From the NCBI GenBank assembly GCA_902493335.1, contig CABUPJ010000035.1, forward strand, positions 1 through 40,043: 40,043 nt of DNA. Direction: 5' to 3'. Position 1 is the first letter of the stretch, and every line of letters starts with the position of its first letter. The DNA comes from an uncultured Porphyromonadaceae bacterium (GTDB lineage Bacteria > Bacteroidota > Bacteroidia > Bacteroidales > Muribaculaceae). The position numbers and the translations under genes are program-made. This document shows positions 31,454 to 40,043 of this stretch, piece after piece. The notes beneath the pieces were generated by a model. It was not told where the DNA came from, did no database searches, and worked only from the letters and a program-made list of their open reading frames with translations.

Positions 31454-32188
31454 TCAGATGTTTAGCTGGTTTGTGAGGGTTATGGCCTGGGTGGGATATA
31501 GTTTTTCAAACTCCGAGAAGAGCTCGATGTAGTCTGTCGTTTCTTTGACGATTACGACAAGGTTGAGACGTGTCTCGCCCAGGGTGTAGTCATATTCGAC
31601 GAAAAAGTTGTTGAGAAATATATGCCGGCGGTGCATCACCTCGCGGTATTTCGAGATGTCTGTGAGGATGCAGCCGAGTTTGATGCGTATGATGCGCGAC
31701 TCCGAGCCGAGGCTGATGCGGTGCTCGATGCGCTCGAGCTGTACGAGGATGAAGAGTATCAGCCCCGTGGCTGCGACCGACACCCAGTACATGCCGACGC
31801 CGACGGCCATGCCTATCGTCGCCACCATCCAGATGCCGGCGGCTGTCGTGAGGCCGCGCACCGACCCTTTCATCTGTATTATGGCGCCGGCGCCGAGAAA
31901 GCCGATGCCGGTGATGACCTGTGCCGCGATGCGGCCGGGGTCGCCGTTCTTGAGCCCGAGATATTCCTGGGGAACGTAGATCGACAGCAGCATCGCCAGC
32001 GTGGCGCCCATGGCTATGAGCGAGAATGTGCGCACTCCGGCCGACTGACCCTTGCGTTTGCGCTCATAGCCGACGACGCTGCCGAGAAGCATGCTCAGCA
32101 GCAGCCGGTAGATTGACGACATCGTGTTGACCTCGATGCCGTTGACCGCGCTGTAGCAGTCGTTCCATAGTTCAGAAATCACGCTCAT
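31454..32188 (-). CDS. MgtC/SapB-family membrane protein
   Basis: A 244-residue protein with five predicted helices (about 25-170) and a cytoplasmic tail. Family motifs are LGSVVGYERKRKGQSAGVRTFSLIAMG (about 35-62) and AQVITGIGFLGAGAII with GLTTAAGIW (about 88-120). The tail (about 155-244) has an ACT-like beta pattern. MgtC/SapB proteins in other phyla affect magnesium or ATPase homeostasis. It starts 12 bp after the coiled-coil gene and ends 10 bp before the antiporter, suggesting a joint ion-homeostasis operon. Confidence 0.9.
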   Translation of the reverse strand: MSVISELWNDCYSAVNGIEVNTMSSIYRLLLSMLLGSVVGYERKRKGQSAGVRTFSLIAMGATLAMLLSIYVPQEYLGLKNGDPGRIAAQVITGIGFLGAGAIIQMKGSVRGLTTAAGIWMVATIGMAVGVGMYWVSVAATGLILFILVQLERIEHRISLGSESRIIRIKLGCILTDISKYREVMHRRHIFLNNFFVEYDYTLGETRLNLVVIVKETTDYIELFSEFEKLYPTQAITLTNQLNI

Positions 32189-32200
32189 GGTGACGGGCTG

Positions 32201-33178
32201 TTATTTGACGTCGAACGAGCGGCTTGCCAGACGGTAGTTGTCGGCGAAGAGCTCGACGGTGTATTCGCCGGGTGTGAGGGCCGTGTCGATGTCCCAGTAG
32301 ATTGTGATGCCGCCTATTTCCTCGCCGGCATATTCGATTATCTTCTTCGAGGTGCAGCGCAGCGTGGCGTCTTCGAATGTGAAGCTGCCGCCGTTGCCCA
32401 GCAGCTGGCCCGAGGGCGAGATGATGCGCAGGTAGATGGTCTTTTCGCCGACGGGCGTCGAGTTGTTCTGCGGTATCGTGAACGACACCATCAGCTGACG
32501 TGCCTTCTGAATCTTTTTCTCGGGACGTCCCTTCTTGTTGAGCGCGCTGAACATCAGGCCGGTGACGTTGAGCTTTTCGGCGAGGGTCATGCGTTCGCTG
32601 AGCTGTTCGTTGCGGCGCGAGGTCTCGACGACCTTGTCGTTGAGACGGGCGTTCTGGTCTTTGATCTGGGCGTTTTCGGTGCGCAGGGCCTCGTTCTCCT
32701 GGTTGAGGCGGTTGATTTCCTCGACGTAGTGGCGCAGCAGGGCGCGCAGGGTCTCGATCTCGCTCTTGAGTTTGGCGATTTCGGCGGCGCTCTTCTGTTT
32801 CTGGTTCTTAAGCTCCTGCTGCAGAGCCTCGACCTGCAGACGGGCTGTCTCGTATTTCTCTGTGAGGGCGCGTTTGACAGAGTCGTCCATGATGAGCGAG
32901 CGCGAGTTCTCAAACTGGGCGAACTCGCGGTTGAGGTCGTCGAAGTCGCGGTCGAGCTGAAGCTTCTCCATGTCGAGCATCAGCTGTTCTTTCTCGTTCT
33001 GGGCGTCTTCGAGGGCCTTGTTGTTGCGGTAGGCCGATATGCCGAATATGACACCGGCGATGATCATGACGGCGGCTGCGGCGATGAGCCATATGAGACC
33101 TTTGCGTCCGGCAGGCTTGCGCTCTGTGACTGACTCGTTTATGTCGCGGTCGTTTATGTTTTCGGGCTGGTTATCCAT
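32201..33178 (-). CDS. Membrane-anchored coiled-coil protein with an Ig-like C-terminal domain
   Basis: A 325-residue protein I do not recognise by name. A 25-residue polar N-terminus and one membrane helix (about 27-49, LIWLIAAAAVMIIAGVIFG) are followed by a long coiled coil (about 52-205) and a beta-rich domain (about 220-325) with the end PGEYTVELFADNYRLASRSFDVK. The topology points to the coiled coil and beta domain being in the periplasm. Its own promoter (33210-33240) is inside the end of the U32 gene. Function is unknown. Confidence 0.75.
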   Translation of the reverse strand: MDNQPENINDRDINESVTERKPAGRKGLIWLIAAAAVMIIAGVIFGISAYRNNKALEDAQNEKEQLMLDMEKLQLDRDFDDLNREFAQFENSRSLIMDDSVKRALTEKYETARLQVEALQQELKNQKQKSAAEIAKLKSEIETLRALLRHYVEEINRLNQENEALRTENAQIKDQNARLNDKVVETSRRNEQLSERMTLAEKLNVTGLMFSALNKKGRPEKKIQKARQLMVSFTIPQNNSTPVGEKTIYLRIISPSGQLLGNGGSFTFEDATLRCTSKKIIEYAGEEIGGITIYWDIDTALTPGEYTVELFADNYRLASRSFDVK

Positions 33179-33209
33179 ATTAGTTTGTGTCAGTGATGAA
33201 TTTATGCGG

Positions 33210-33240
33210 CAAAGTTAACTGATTTCGGCGTTTTCTGCAA
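33210..33240 (-). promoter_or_regulatory. Internal promoter for the coiled-coil/MgtC/antiporter genes
   Basis: Minus-strand -33 TTG (33238-33240) and -7 TAACTTTG (33210-33217), 20-bp spacer. The -33 is within the last codons of the U32 gene; the start codon is at 33178. Confidence 0.65.
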
Positions 33241-35065
33241 CTCTGACGACGTGCATTTCGCAGTTGCGGCAGTCGAAGTCGAGGCGGTATCGGTTGTTAC
33301 CTGATAAAAGAAACAACTCGCGGGGCAGTTTTGTTGCCGGTTCGTGGCGCAGACAGCAGCCGAGTTCGCGGCGCAGGCAGTAGCGGGTCGTCATCACGCG
33401 TATCTCTTCGCCGGCACGCGGACGGTCGACTTCGAGAGCCTTGCGTCCGACGGTGATGTTATGGTCTTTATAGAAGCGGGCGGCGCGCCGGTTGGCGACA
33501 TTGGCCTCGTAGCCGACGCTCCGTGGGGCCTCGGTGGCGTTCTCGGCCGGACGCCGCCGCTGTTCGCGGCGGTAGCGCATCAGCTGCGAGGAGTCGAGCA
33601 GGGCGATGGCGCGCCGGCGCAGGGCCGTCAGGGCCGACGCCGGTATGAAGCGGTCGCCGAGGCGGTCGTCGAGCGATTCGAGGGTGTAGACGGTGTCGCC
33701 CAGTTTCGAGAGCACGCGTTTCCGTGGTTCGCGCTGGTCGCCGCGGGCTGTCTCCAAAGGGGCTTCGGCTGTGGCGGTGATCTCGTTGCCCCGGGTGTCG
33801 GCGACGCTGAGGGCGATGCGGCCGTCGGGCAGAGGCGTGAGCGTCATCGTCAGCGCTATGGTGCGTCGCGTGGTGTCGCCGGCCATCATGTCGTCGAATT
33901 CTTTGTCGCGGTTGCGGTAGAGACGTGTGCCCGGAGCGATGTCGACGGGTGCGGCGGCGATGACGGTCGAGCCTTCGGCGCGGTTGACCCTGAAGCCGTT
34001 GAAACGGCCGTTGCGGTCGAAGTAGCCGAGGCCGTCGCCGTTGTTGAGAGGCCGGTCGAGGTTGAGTGTCAGCTTCTTGCCTTCGGCGCGGCGGACAGTC
34101 GCGACGGGCTGCCCGACCCACTTCGGTGTCGCCGTCGAGGCGATGCGGCATGTGCGCCGCTCGGCCTGATTGAGGAAATAGTCGGTATAGCCTCGGTTGA
34201 ATGTCTTGTCTGTGTCGGGCGTGAAGGCCAGCGACACGCGTCCGGCCGACGAGCGGCGGTATCTGTCCGGAGCCGAGGCCACGATGGCGTCGAGGGCGCG
34301 GCTGTAGGCGGCGACGGTGTTTTTGACGTATGCCACGTCTTTGAGACGTCCCTCGATTTTGAATGATGTGATGCCGGCGTCGGCCATGTCGCGCAGGCGG
34401 TCGAGGCGGTTCATGTCGCGCAGCGACAGATAATGGGCCTCGGGCATGACATCCTTGCCCGACGCGTCGGTCAGACGGTAGGGCAGGCGGCACATCTGGG
34501 CGCACTCGCCGCGGTTGGCGCTGCGGCCTGTGGCGAGCAGGCTGGCATAGCAGTCGCCGCTGTAGCTGACGCAGAGAGCGCCGTGGACAAAGGCCTCGAG
34601 GTCGGCGTCGGTCGATTCGCGGATAGCCTTGATTTCGTCGAGCGAGAGCTCGCGGGCGAGAACGATGCGGCTGAATCCGGCGTCGGCGAGAAAACGCGCT
34701 TTGGCCGGGTCGCGGGTGTCACACTGGGTGCTCGCGTGGAGCGCTATCGGCGGCATGTCGTCGCCGAGGAGCGCCATATCCTGCACGATGAGGGCGTCGA
34801 CACCGATGCGGTAAAGCTCACGGGCCAGGGCGACGGCGTCGTTGACCTCGTTGTCGTAGAGGATGGTGTTGAGCGTGACGAACACTCTGACGTTGAAGCG
34901 GTGGGCATAGTCGGTGACGGCGGCGATGTCGGCTATGCTGTTGCCGGCGGCGGCGCGTGCGCCGAAAGCCGGCGCGCCTATGTAGACGGCGTCGGCGCCG
35001 TGGTCGATGGCCGCGATGGCGGTCGCGGCGTTTTTGGCCGGTGCGAGTAGTTCGAGTTCTGTCAT
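33215..35065 (-). CDS. U32-family protein (RlhA/TrhP-like RNA hydroxylation factor family)
   Basis: A 616-residue member of the family formerly called peptidase U32. N-terminal LELLAPAKNAATAIAAIDHGADAVYIG starts a TIM-barrel-like domain. The conserved EVFVHGALCVSYSGDCY-like segment (here EAFVHGALCVSYSG) and GRSANRGECAQMCRLPY contain the Cys residues thought to hold a cofactor. A long C-terminal extension is of the DUF3656/collagenase type. E. coli members RlhA and TrhP hydroxylate 23S rRNA and tRNA. The ATG at 35065 overlaps the PHP gene stop as ATGA; a much longer upstream frame is an artefact of the GC-rich opposite frame. Confidence 0.88.
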   Translation of the reverse strand: MTELELLAPAKNAATAIAAIDHGADAVYIGAPAFGARAAAGNSIADIAAVTDYAHRFNVRVFVTLNTILYDNEVNDAVALARELYRIGVDALIVQDMALLGDDMPPIALHASTQCDTRDPAKARFLADAGFSRIVLARELSLDEIKAIRESTDADLEAFVHGALCVSYSGDCYASLLATGRSANRGECAQMCRLPYRLTDASGKDVMPEAHYLSLRDMNRLDRLRDMADAGITSFKIEGRLKDVAYVKNTVAAYSRALDAIVASAPDRYRRSSAGRVSLAFTPDTDKTFNRGYTDYFLNQAERRTCRIASTATPKWVGQPVATVRRAEGKKLTLNLDRPLNNGDGLGYFDRNGRFNGFRVNRAEGSTVIAAAPVDIAPGTRLYRNRDKEFDDMMAGDTTRRTIALTMTLTPLPDGRIALSVADTRGNEITATAEAPLETARGDQREPRKRVLSKLGDTVYTLESLDDRLGDRFIPASALTALRRRAIALLDSSQLMRYRREQRRRPAENATEAPRSVGYEANVANRRAARFYKDHNITVGRKALEVDRPRAGEEIRVMTTRYCLRRELGCCLRHEPATKLPRELFLLSGNNRYRLDFDCRNCEMHVVRVAENAEIS

Positions 35066-35868
35066 AGGTTGTCGATGAGACTGAAGGCGACGTCGCGCGA
35101 GGCGTCGATCAGCGCCGGCACGTGGGCGTCGCTGTTGACGATGAGCGGCACACCGGCGTCGGCGAGGCGTCTGAGGTGACGCGGCGACGGGAAGAGCCGG
35201 CCGTGCTCGACGTAGGCTTTGGTGTTGATTTCGACGATGACGCCGGCGGCGATGATGCGGTCGACGAGATCGTCGGCGAGCTTGCGGTACCACGGCTCGT
35301 CCTCGATGCCCGGCTGCCAGTATGAGGCGTTCTGGCCGACTTTGTCGAAGTGGCCGATGATGTCGAAACCTCCGGCGGCCAGCATCTCGCGTGAACAGCG
35401 GTAGAAAGTCTCGACGACATAGCGTATGTCGTTGTCGAAGTGGCGCTCCATCTTCATCCTGAAGCTCTCGAAGCGGCCGTCGATGTCGACATATTCGCCT
35501 TCGGGGTCGGGGATGAAATGCACCGACCCTATCGAGAAGTCGAGCCCGAGGTTCCTGAAATATTCCGACGACGGGCCCCATTGCGGGCCGAGGTAGTCGA
35601 TTTCCATGCCGGCATAGAAGCTGACACGGTCGCCGTAGACCGAGCGGATGCGTTCGACCTCGGCGAGATATGGCGCCACGTCGTCGAAGCCCATGTTGCA
35701 GGGCGACGCTATCGGTATCGGCGAATGTGGCGAGAAGCCGTAGTGTGTGAAGCCTTGTGCGACGGCCTCGCGCGCGAAATCGTCCATCGTGGCGCGGCCG
35801 TCACAGTACTGTGTATGGCTGTGGAATGTATATTTGCGGTTGTCTGATAATATTTTTCTAATGTCCAT
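35062..35868 (-). CDS. PHP-domain phosphatase (histidinol-phosphatase-like)
   Basis: A 268-residue metal-dependent hydrolase. PHP motifs with metal-binding residues are FHSHTQYCDG (about 15-24), FSPHSP, AGMEIDYLG, GSVHFI, GHFDKVGQ and NSDAHV at the end. Length and sequence fit the HisK-type histidinol phosphatase of the PHP superfamily, but no his genes are nearby, so another phosphate ester is possible. The ATG directly follows the cstA stop with no spacer and the stop overlaps the U32 start. Confidence 0.85.
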   Translation of the reverse strand: MDIRKILSDNRKYTFHSHTQYCDGRATMDDFAREAVAQGFTHYGFSPHSPIPIASPCNMGFDDVAPYLAEVERIRSVYGDRVSFYAGMEIDYLGPQWGPSSEYFRNLGLDFSIGSVHFIPDPEGEYVDIDGRFESFRMKMERHFDNDIRYVVETFYRCSREMLAAGGFDIIGHFDKVGQNASYWQPGIEDEPWYRKLADDLVDRIIAAGVIVEINTKAYVEHGRLFPSPRHLRRLADAGVPLIVNSDAHVPALIDASRDVAFSLIDNL

Positions 35869-37311
35869 TCAGAGGGTTTCTTTGACGATTCGTTCGGCCA
35901 CGCTCACGCGCAGGTATCTGATAAACATCGCGACAGATGCGACGGCAACCGCGGCCGCGATGCCGGTGGCCAAGGGCAGCGGCAGGCCGAAGCCTTCGGG
36001 TGAGGGGGCATAGAAGATATAGCTCACGCAGATGATGGTCATGAACAGTGCCGGCACCAGGCTGATGACGTAGGCTTTGCGGTGTCGGGCGAGCCAGACG
36101 GTGATGGCCCACAGGGTGAAGACCGACATGGTCTGGTTGACCCACGCGAAGTAGCGCCACAGTATGTTGTAGTCTATCATCATCACGGCGAACGTCAGGG
36201 CGAAGAGCGGCAGGCTGACGAGCAGTCGTCCTGTCAGCTTCGACTGTCCGACCTTGAAGAAGTCGGCGGTGATGAGGCGTGCCGAGCGCAGGGCTGTGTC
36301 GCCGGTGGTGATCGGGGCGGCGATGACGCCGAAGAGGGCGAGGATGCCGCCGGCCGTGCCGAGCCAGCCGAGCGATATGTCGTGGACGAGCGAGCCGGCT
36401 GTGCCGCCGTCGGCCATATAGTCGTTGAGACCCTGATAGCCGCCGGTGAAGGCTATTGCCGCAGCCGCCCAAATGAGGGCGACGATGCCCTCGGCGACCA
36501 TCGCGCCGTAGAATATCGGACGCGCCAGACGTTCGTTCTTCAGACAGCGGGCCATCATCGGCGACTGCGTGGCGTGGAAGCCCGAGATAGCTCCGCAGGC
36601 GATGCTGACGAACATCATCGGGAAGATGGCCTGCGAACCGACGTGCCACGACGCCTCTGATGCCATGTCGATGTTGAGCTCGACGGGGCCGAAGATGATA
36701 TATCCGCCGACACCGACGGCCATGAACAGCAGGGCCAGGCCGAAGACGGGATAGAAGTTGCCGATGAGCTTGTCGATCGGCAGCAGTGTGGCGAGGATAT
36801 AGTAGGCGAATATGGCGCAGATCCAGAATGTCGTGTTGAGCGACGCGGGCGTCATGCCGGCGATTAGGTCGGCGGGAGTCAGTATGAAGACGGCGCCCAC
36901 GAGTATGAGCAGCACGACAGAGACGATGTTCATCAGCTGACGGGCGGTCAGGCCGAGCTCGCGGCCTATGATTTCGGGCAGCGAGGCGCCGTTGCCGCGT
37001 ATCGACATCATGCCTGACATGAAGTCGTGGACGGCGCCGGCGAAGATTGTGCCGGCGACAATCCAGATGAATGCGGCCGGCCCGAACCTGACGCCCATGA
37101 TGGCGCCGAAAATCGGGCCGAGGCCGGCGATGTTGAGAAACTGTATCAGGAAGACCTTCCACGTCGGCAGCGGCAGGAAGTCGACGCCGTCGTATCTGGT
37201 CTCGGCCGGCATCTTCCGCTTGGGGTCGACGCCGAAGACGCGGGCGCAGACGCGGCTGTAGATGACATATCCGGCGATGAGCGCCGCCAGCGCTATCAGA
37301 AATTCAGTCAT
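35869..37311 (-). CDS. cstA: Carbon starvation protein CstA, short form
   Basis: A 480-residue membrane protein with about 12-13 helices. N-terminal YVIYSRVCARVFGVDPKRKMPA and KVFLIQFLNIAGLGPIFGAIMG with GTIFAGAVHDFMSGMMSIRGNG are conserved in the family. E. coli CstA and BtsT move peptides or pyruvate under starvation; the short Bacteroidota form lacks the C-terminal extension. It is 18 bp downstream of floA and abuts the PHP gene. Confidence 0.92.
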   Translation of the reverse strand: MTEFLIALAALIAGYVIYSRVCARVFGVDPKRKMPAETRYDGVDFLPLPTWKVFLIQFLNIAGLGPIFGAIMGVRFGPAAFIWIVAGTIFAGAVHDFMSGMMSIRGNGASLPEIIGRELGLTARQLMNIVSVVLLILVGAVFILTPADLIAGMTPASLNTTFWICAIFAYYILATLLPIDKLIGNFYPVFGLALLFMAVGVGGYIIFGPVELNIDMASEASWHVGSQAIFPMMFVSIACGAISGFHATQSPMMARCLKNERLARPIFYGAMVAEGIVALIWAAAAIAFTGGYQGLNDYMADGGTAGSLVHDISLGWLGTAGGILALFGVIAAPITTGDTALRSARLITADFFKVGQSKLTGRLLVSLPLFALTFAVMMIDYNILWRYFAWVNQTMSVFTLWAITVWLARHRKAYVISLVPALFMTIICVSYIFYAPSPEGFGLPLPLATGIAAAVAVASVAMFIRYLRVSVAERIVKETL

Positions 37312-37329
37312 GGTGACCTCCGTCGGCTG

Positions 37330-38313
37330 TTATTTCGTTATCTTGGCCGGCCCGTTGTCGGGGCGGGCGATGGCCTCGCGCATCGTCGTGTCGGCCTCCA
37401 TGTTTTTGAGACGGTAGTAGTCCATGACGCCGAGGTTGCCCGAGAGGAATGCCTGTGCCATTGCGCGCGGCAGTTCGGCTTCGGCCTCGATGACTTTGGC
37501 GCGCGCCTCCTGGGCCTTGGCTTTCATCTCCTGCTCGAGGGCGATGGCCATGGCGCGGCGTTCCTCGGCCTTGGCCTGGGCGATGTTCTTGTCGGCCTGG
37601 GCCTGGTCGATCTGCAGCGTGGCGCCGATGTTGCGGCCTATGTCGATGTCGGCGATGTCGATCGAGAGTATCTCGAAGGCCGTACCCGAGTCGAGGCCTT
37701 TTTTGAGCACGAGCTTCGAGATTGAGTCGGGATTCTCAAGCACCTGCTTGTGGCTCTCCGACGAGCCGATCGACGAGACTATGCCCTCGCCGACACGGGC
37801 GAGCACGGTGTCTTCGCCGGCGCCGCCGACGAGCTGGCGTATGTTGGCGCGCACGGTGACGCGGGCCTTGGCTATCAGCTGTATGCCGTCTTTGGCTACG
37901 GCGGTCACGGGCGGGGTGTCGATGACCTTGGGGTTGACGCTCATCTGCACGGCCTCGAAGACGTTGCGGCCGGCGAGGTCGATGGCCGTCGCCATCTTGA
38001 ATGTCAGTTCGATATTGGCTTTAGAGGCCGAGACGAGGGCGTCGACGACTTTGGTGACGTTGCCGCCGGCGAGGTAGTGGGCTTCGAGGTCGTCGCGGGT
38101 GACTTCCTTGAGTCCGGCCTTGTGGGCCTCGATGAGAGCGCGCACGATGATGTTGGCCGGCACATTGCGGATGCGCATCAGCACGAGCTGCACGAGAGAG
38201 ATTCTGACGCCGCTGGCGCGCGCCGAAATCCACAGGAAGAAGGGGCAGTAGTAGAAGAAGATGCCTATGACTACGACTGCGATGATAGCGATGAGGATTA
38301 TTGTTAGTTCCAT
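37330..38313 (-). CDS. floA: Flotillin-like protein FloA
   Basis: A 327-residue member of UPF0365. An N-terminal membrane hairpin (about 3-27) is followed by an SPFH-type domain and a helical region rich in Glu/Ala (AEERRAMAIALEQEMKAKAQEARAKVIEAEAE). The C-terminal GNLGVMDYYRLKNMEADT is characteristic of the family. FloA organises functional membrane microdomains. The NfeD partner gene often beside it is not seen. The following gene is cstA, 18 bp away. Confidence 0.94.
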   Translation of the reverse strand: MELTIILIAIIAVVVIGIFFYYCPFFLWISARASGVRISLVQLVLMRIRNVPANIIVRALIEAHKAGLKEVTRDDLEAHYLAGGNVTKVVDALVSASKANIELTFKMATAIDLAGRNVFEAVQMSVNPKVIDTPPVTAVAKDGIQLIAKARVTVRANIRQLVGGAGEDTVLARVGEGIVSSIGSSESHKQVLENPDSISKLVLKKGLDSGTAFEILSIDIADIDIGRNIGATLQIDQAQADKNIAQAKAEERRAMAIALEQEMKAKAQEARAKVIEAEAELPRAMAQAFLSGNLGVMDYYRLKNMEADTTMREAIARPDNGPAKITK

Positions 38314-38374
38314 TGCTGTGTGTGATGTGGTATTATTGTGATTGGTTGAATTTCTTTTTTGTTCATGCCGCTTG

Positions 38375-39778
38375 TCAGCGCGAGGCGTTCTCGAGGCGCA
38401 CGACCTTGTTGCGCAGCGTCGGCATCGCCGAGTCGAGATAGAGCGTCATGTCTTCGAGCTCTTCGATGCGCGCGGCCGTCGAGCGGTCGCCGGCGCGGTA
38501 TCTGTCGCGCAGCTTCTCGAGCTCGGCCGCCGTCTTCTCGCGCTCGGCGCGGTTGGCGAGCAGTTCTTTCATGGCCTTGCGGGCCCGGGCATTCGAGAAA
38601 TCGTCGAGGCTGCGGGCGATGCGTCCGTTGCCGAGAGCGATCTCAAAAGCCGCCTGGCCTGTGCGGGCGCTGTGGCGCCCGTCGCCGATGGCGGCAATCC
38701 GTTCTCTCAGCGCTGAATAGTCCTTGCCGGGCGTCTGTGTCGCTGCGATTGAGCTTATCCGCGCCAGTCCGGCGAGCGCCGGATCGTCGACATCGACGTT
38801 GACGCGTGTCGGCGACGTGATGTAGACATATATCGTCACCTTGCCGGGTATGCGGTTGCGGTCGGTAGCCCACCAGCCTATGCCGGTCGATTCGTCGATG
38901 GCGAGCATATAGTCGTCATACGGCGAGTTGTAGGGCATGCCGATGTTCTGCGGCTGGAAGAAGCCGTCGTCGTTGCGGCGTGTCAGGAATATGTCATATC
39001 CGCCGAGCGAGTTGTCGCCGTCGGCCGCGAAGTAGAGCGTCATGCCGTCTGACATGAGAAACGGATAGTCGGCGTTGCCGCCCCCGGCGAGTTCGTCGTC
39101 GAGGTGACGCGGGCTGTCGGTCGTGCCGTCGTCGAGAATCTGCGCGCTCATCAGTCTGAGCGTACCGGTCGTGTCGGCTTCGGCCCATATCAGCTCGCCG
39201 TTGTTCTCGGGACGGTAGACCACTGTGGCCGCGTTGGTGCCGGCTTCGGCTGCCGGCACGAGGTGTCCGGCTGACCGTGACAGACGGTAGTGTGTGAAGA
39301 AATCGTCGGCGTCGACGACGAGCGAATCGATGATCTCGATCTTCTCGACCCTCTCGAGCATGTTGCGCATCATTATCAGACGCGACTGCATTTCGCCCAG
39401 TTCGTCGGGAGCCTGTTTCTTGTTCTTCTTTAGCTTTGCCTCCCATGTGTCGAGGGCTTCAGATGCGTCGTCGAGGCGGTAGGCGTCGAGAGCTATGACC
39501 GCTCTGAGGCGTGAGGCGTCGGTGACGCCGCGGTTTTCGGCCACTTTCAGCGGAGCTTCGGCCTCGTCATAACGCCCCAGGGCATAGAGCGTTGAGCCGA
39601 GATAGTAATTGACGTTGCCGTCGCGGGGCGACGACTTTCTGAGGGCTTCGAGGCGGGGAAGCGCTTCTTCATATTTTCCGTCAAGATAGAGGCGTTTGGC
39701 CTCGTCGAGCGGCTTGGCCGCCATGGCCGTCAGCGCGGCAGTGAGGAGTAATATAAGACTGTATAATGACTTGCGCAT
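38375..39778 (-). CDS. TPR and PD40-type secreted protein
   Basis: A 467-residue exported protein. A signal peptide (1-20, ending TAMAA) is followed by TPR repeats (about 22-125), a PD40/WD40-like beta-propeller portion (about 190-300) with YPFLMSDGMTLYFAADGDNSLGGYDIFLTRR, and a C-terminal coiled coil (about 370-465). It resembles the envelope-located PD40 proteins of Bacteroidota but lacks an OmpA domain. Its own promoter lies at 39802-39833. It begins the long cluster with floA and cstA. Exact role is unknown. Confidence 0.82.
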   Translation of the reverse strand: MRKSLYSLILLLTAALTAMAAKPLDEAKRLYLDGKYEEALPRLEALRKSSPRDGNVNYYLGSTLYALGRYDEAEAPLKVAENRGVTDASRLRAVIALDAYRLDDASEALDTWEAKLKKNKKQAPDELGEMQSRLIMMRNMLERVEKIEIIDSLVVDADDFFTHYRLSRSAGHLVPAAEAGTNAATVVYRPENNGELIWAEADTTGTLRLMSAQILDDGTTDSPRHLDDELAGGGNADYPFLMSDGMTLYFAADGDNSLGGYDIFLTRRNDDGFFQPQNIGMPYNSPYDDYMLAIDESTGIGWWATDRNRIPGKVTIYVYITSPTRVNVDVDDPALAGLARISSIAATQTPGKDYSALRERIAAIGDGRHSARTGQAAFEIALGNGRIARSLDDFSNARARKAMKELLANRAEREKTAAELEKLRDRYRAGDRSTAARIEELEDMTLYLDSAMPTLRNKVVRLENASR

Positions 39779-39801
39779 GAATTACCTAATTTAATAACCC
39801 T

Positions 39802-39833
39802 CAAAGTTACAAAAAAAGCCGCTAACAGACAAA
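39802..39833 (-). promoter_or_regulatory. Promoter of the TPR/PD40-floA-cstA cluster
   Basis: Minus-strand -33 TTTG (39830-39833) and -7 TAACTTTG (39802-39809) with a 20-bp spacer; the predicted start is about 17 bp before the ATG at 39778. Confidence 0.7.
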
Positions 39834-39881
39834 CGAAAAATTTCACCCGTTTTTTCCGCCTCCTCGAGGCCGTGTTTACGC

Positions 39882-40002
39882 TAAATTTGTCTTTGTCTCG
39901 GCGGCTTGCAGCCATATGGAACTACGGCTTCAGCCCTCGCAGACAGTCAATTGACCTCTAACTCAGGCCGGAGGCCTGCAATTTTGTTAACTTTTACCTT
40001 TG
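39882..40002 (+). promoter_or_regulatory. Possible plus-strand promoters for a gene beyond the window
   Basis: TAAATTTG (39882-39889) and TACCTTTG (39995-40002) are oriented to the right edge. A 7-bp hairpin (ATCTCCG 40011-40017 with CGGAGAT near 40031-40037) follows. No gene starts before the end. -33 boxes are weak, so this is tentative. Confidence 0.3.
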
Positions 40003-40043
40003 CGGTCGAGATCTCCGTTAACATTTGTGTCGGAGATTGTTAA

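Noticed and set aside
35066..35581. N-terminal extension of the U32 gene
   Set aside because: The 172 extra residues are Arg-rich, overlap the PHP gene, and the U32 family starts at the ATG at 35065.
35858..37162. A 434-codon frame antiphase to cstA
   Set aside because: Its product is Arg/His-rich nonsense; cstA in the other frame has clear membrane helices and conserved motifs.

Overview
The window comes from a Bacteroidota chromosome, most likely order Bacteroidales. Three things support this. Promoters repeatedly show the Bacteroidota pattern: a -7 box TAnnTTTG with a -33 TTTG/TTG, usually 20 bp upstream. Gene families typical of the group are present: a DUF6377 regulator, GlsA/GlsB-type glycine-lipid acyltransferases, a DUF3332 lipoprotein, short CstA, FloA, and an IntDOT-type integrase with a DUF4099/DUF3945 protein. 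Host genes are GC-rich, which would fit a Muribaculaceae-like genome; that family-level guess is inference.

Positions 1 to about 8,200 look like one end of an integrative and conjugative element (ICE) next to a tRNA-Lys(CUU) gene. On the plus strand they carry the 3' part of an RteB-like regulator, a long leader with alternative hairpins, a small membrane protein, a helix-turn-helix (HTH) protein, a DUF4099/DUF3945 protein, an Exc-like type IA topoisomerase homologue that has lost its catalytic residues, and two overlapping small HTH proteins. A tyrosine integrase follows on the minus strand. The order resembles the regulation/excision block of CTnDOT-type elements (rteB, xis genes, orf3, exc, int). 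Between the integrase and the tRNA lie seven copies of GGTGGCAA/TTGCCACC that look like integrase arm-type sites.

Positions 8.2-10.3 kb hold the tRNA, an OmpA-family outer-membrane protein and a SemiSWEET transporter. Positions 10.3-16.7 kb are a compact minus-strand thiamin operon behind a TPP riboswitch: thiS, a TenI-like gene, thiE, thiG, thiH, thiF, an unassigned methyltransferase, tenA and thiD. It encodes the thiazole branch, phosphate coupling, HMP phosphorylation and salvage. thiC is absent.

Positions 16.7-22.1 kb contain nagB, a two-gene module resembling a toxin-antitoxin system with a palindromic operator, the glycine-lipid acyltransferase pair, and a divergent pair made of an epimerase-like protein without its Rossmann start and a DUF115/MptE-like protein. 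Positions 22.1-26.5 kb carry a membrane-anchored DUF6377 regulator flanked by two inverted pairs of a 12-bp motif, a Crp/Fnr regulator, a BASS-family transporter and a DUF3332 lipoprotein.

Positions 26.6-39.8 kb are a long minus-strand run of housekeeping and envelope genes: a TPR/PD40 protein, floA, cstA, a PHP phosphatase, a U32 protein, a coiled-coil membrane protein, an MgtC/SapB protein, a CPA2 antiporter, purM and mltF. Several junctions overlap or nearly touch. The last 200 bp have possible plus-strand promoters for a gene beyond the window.
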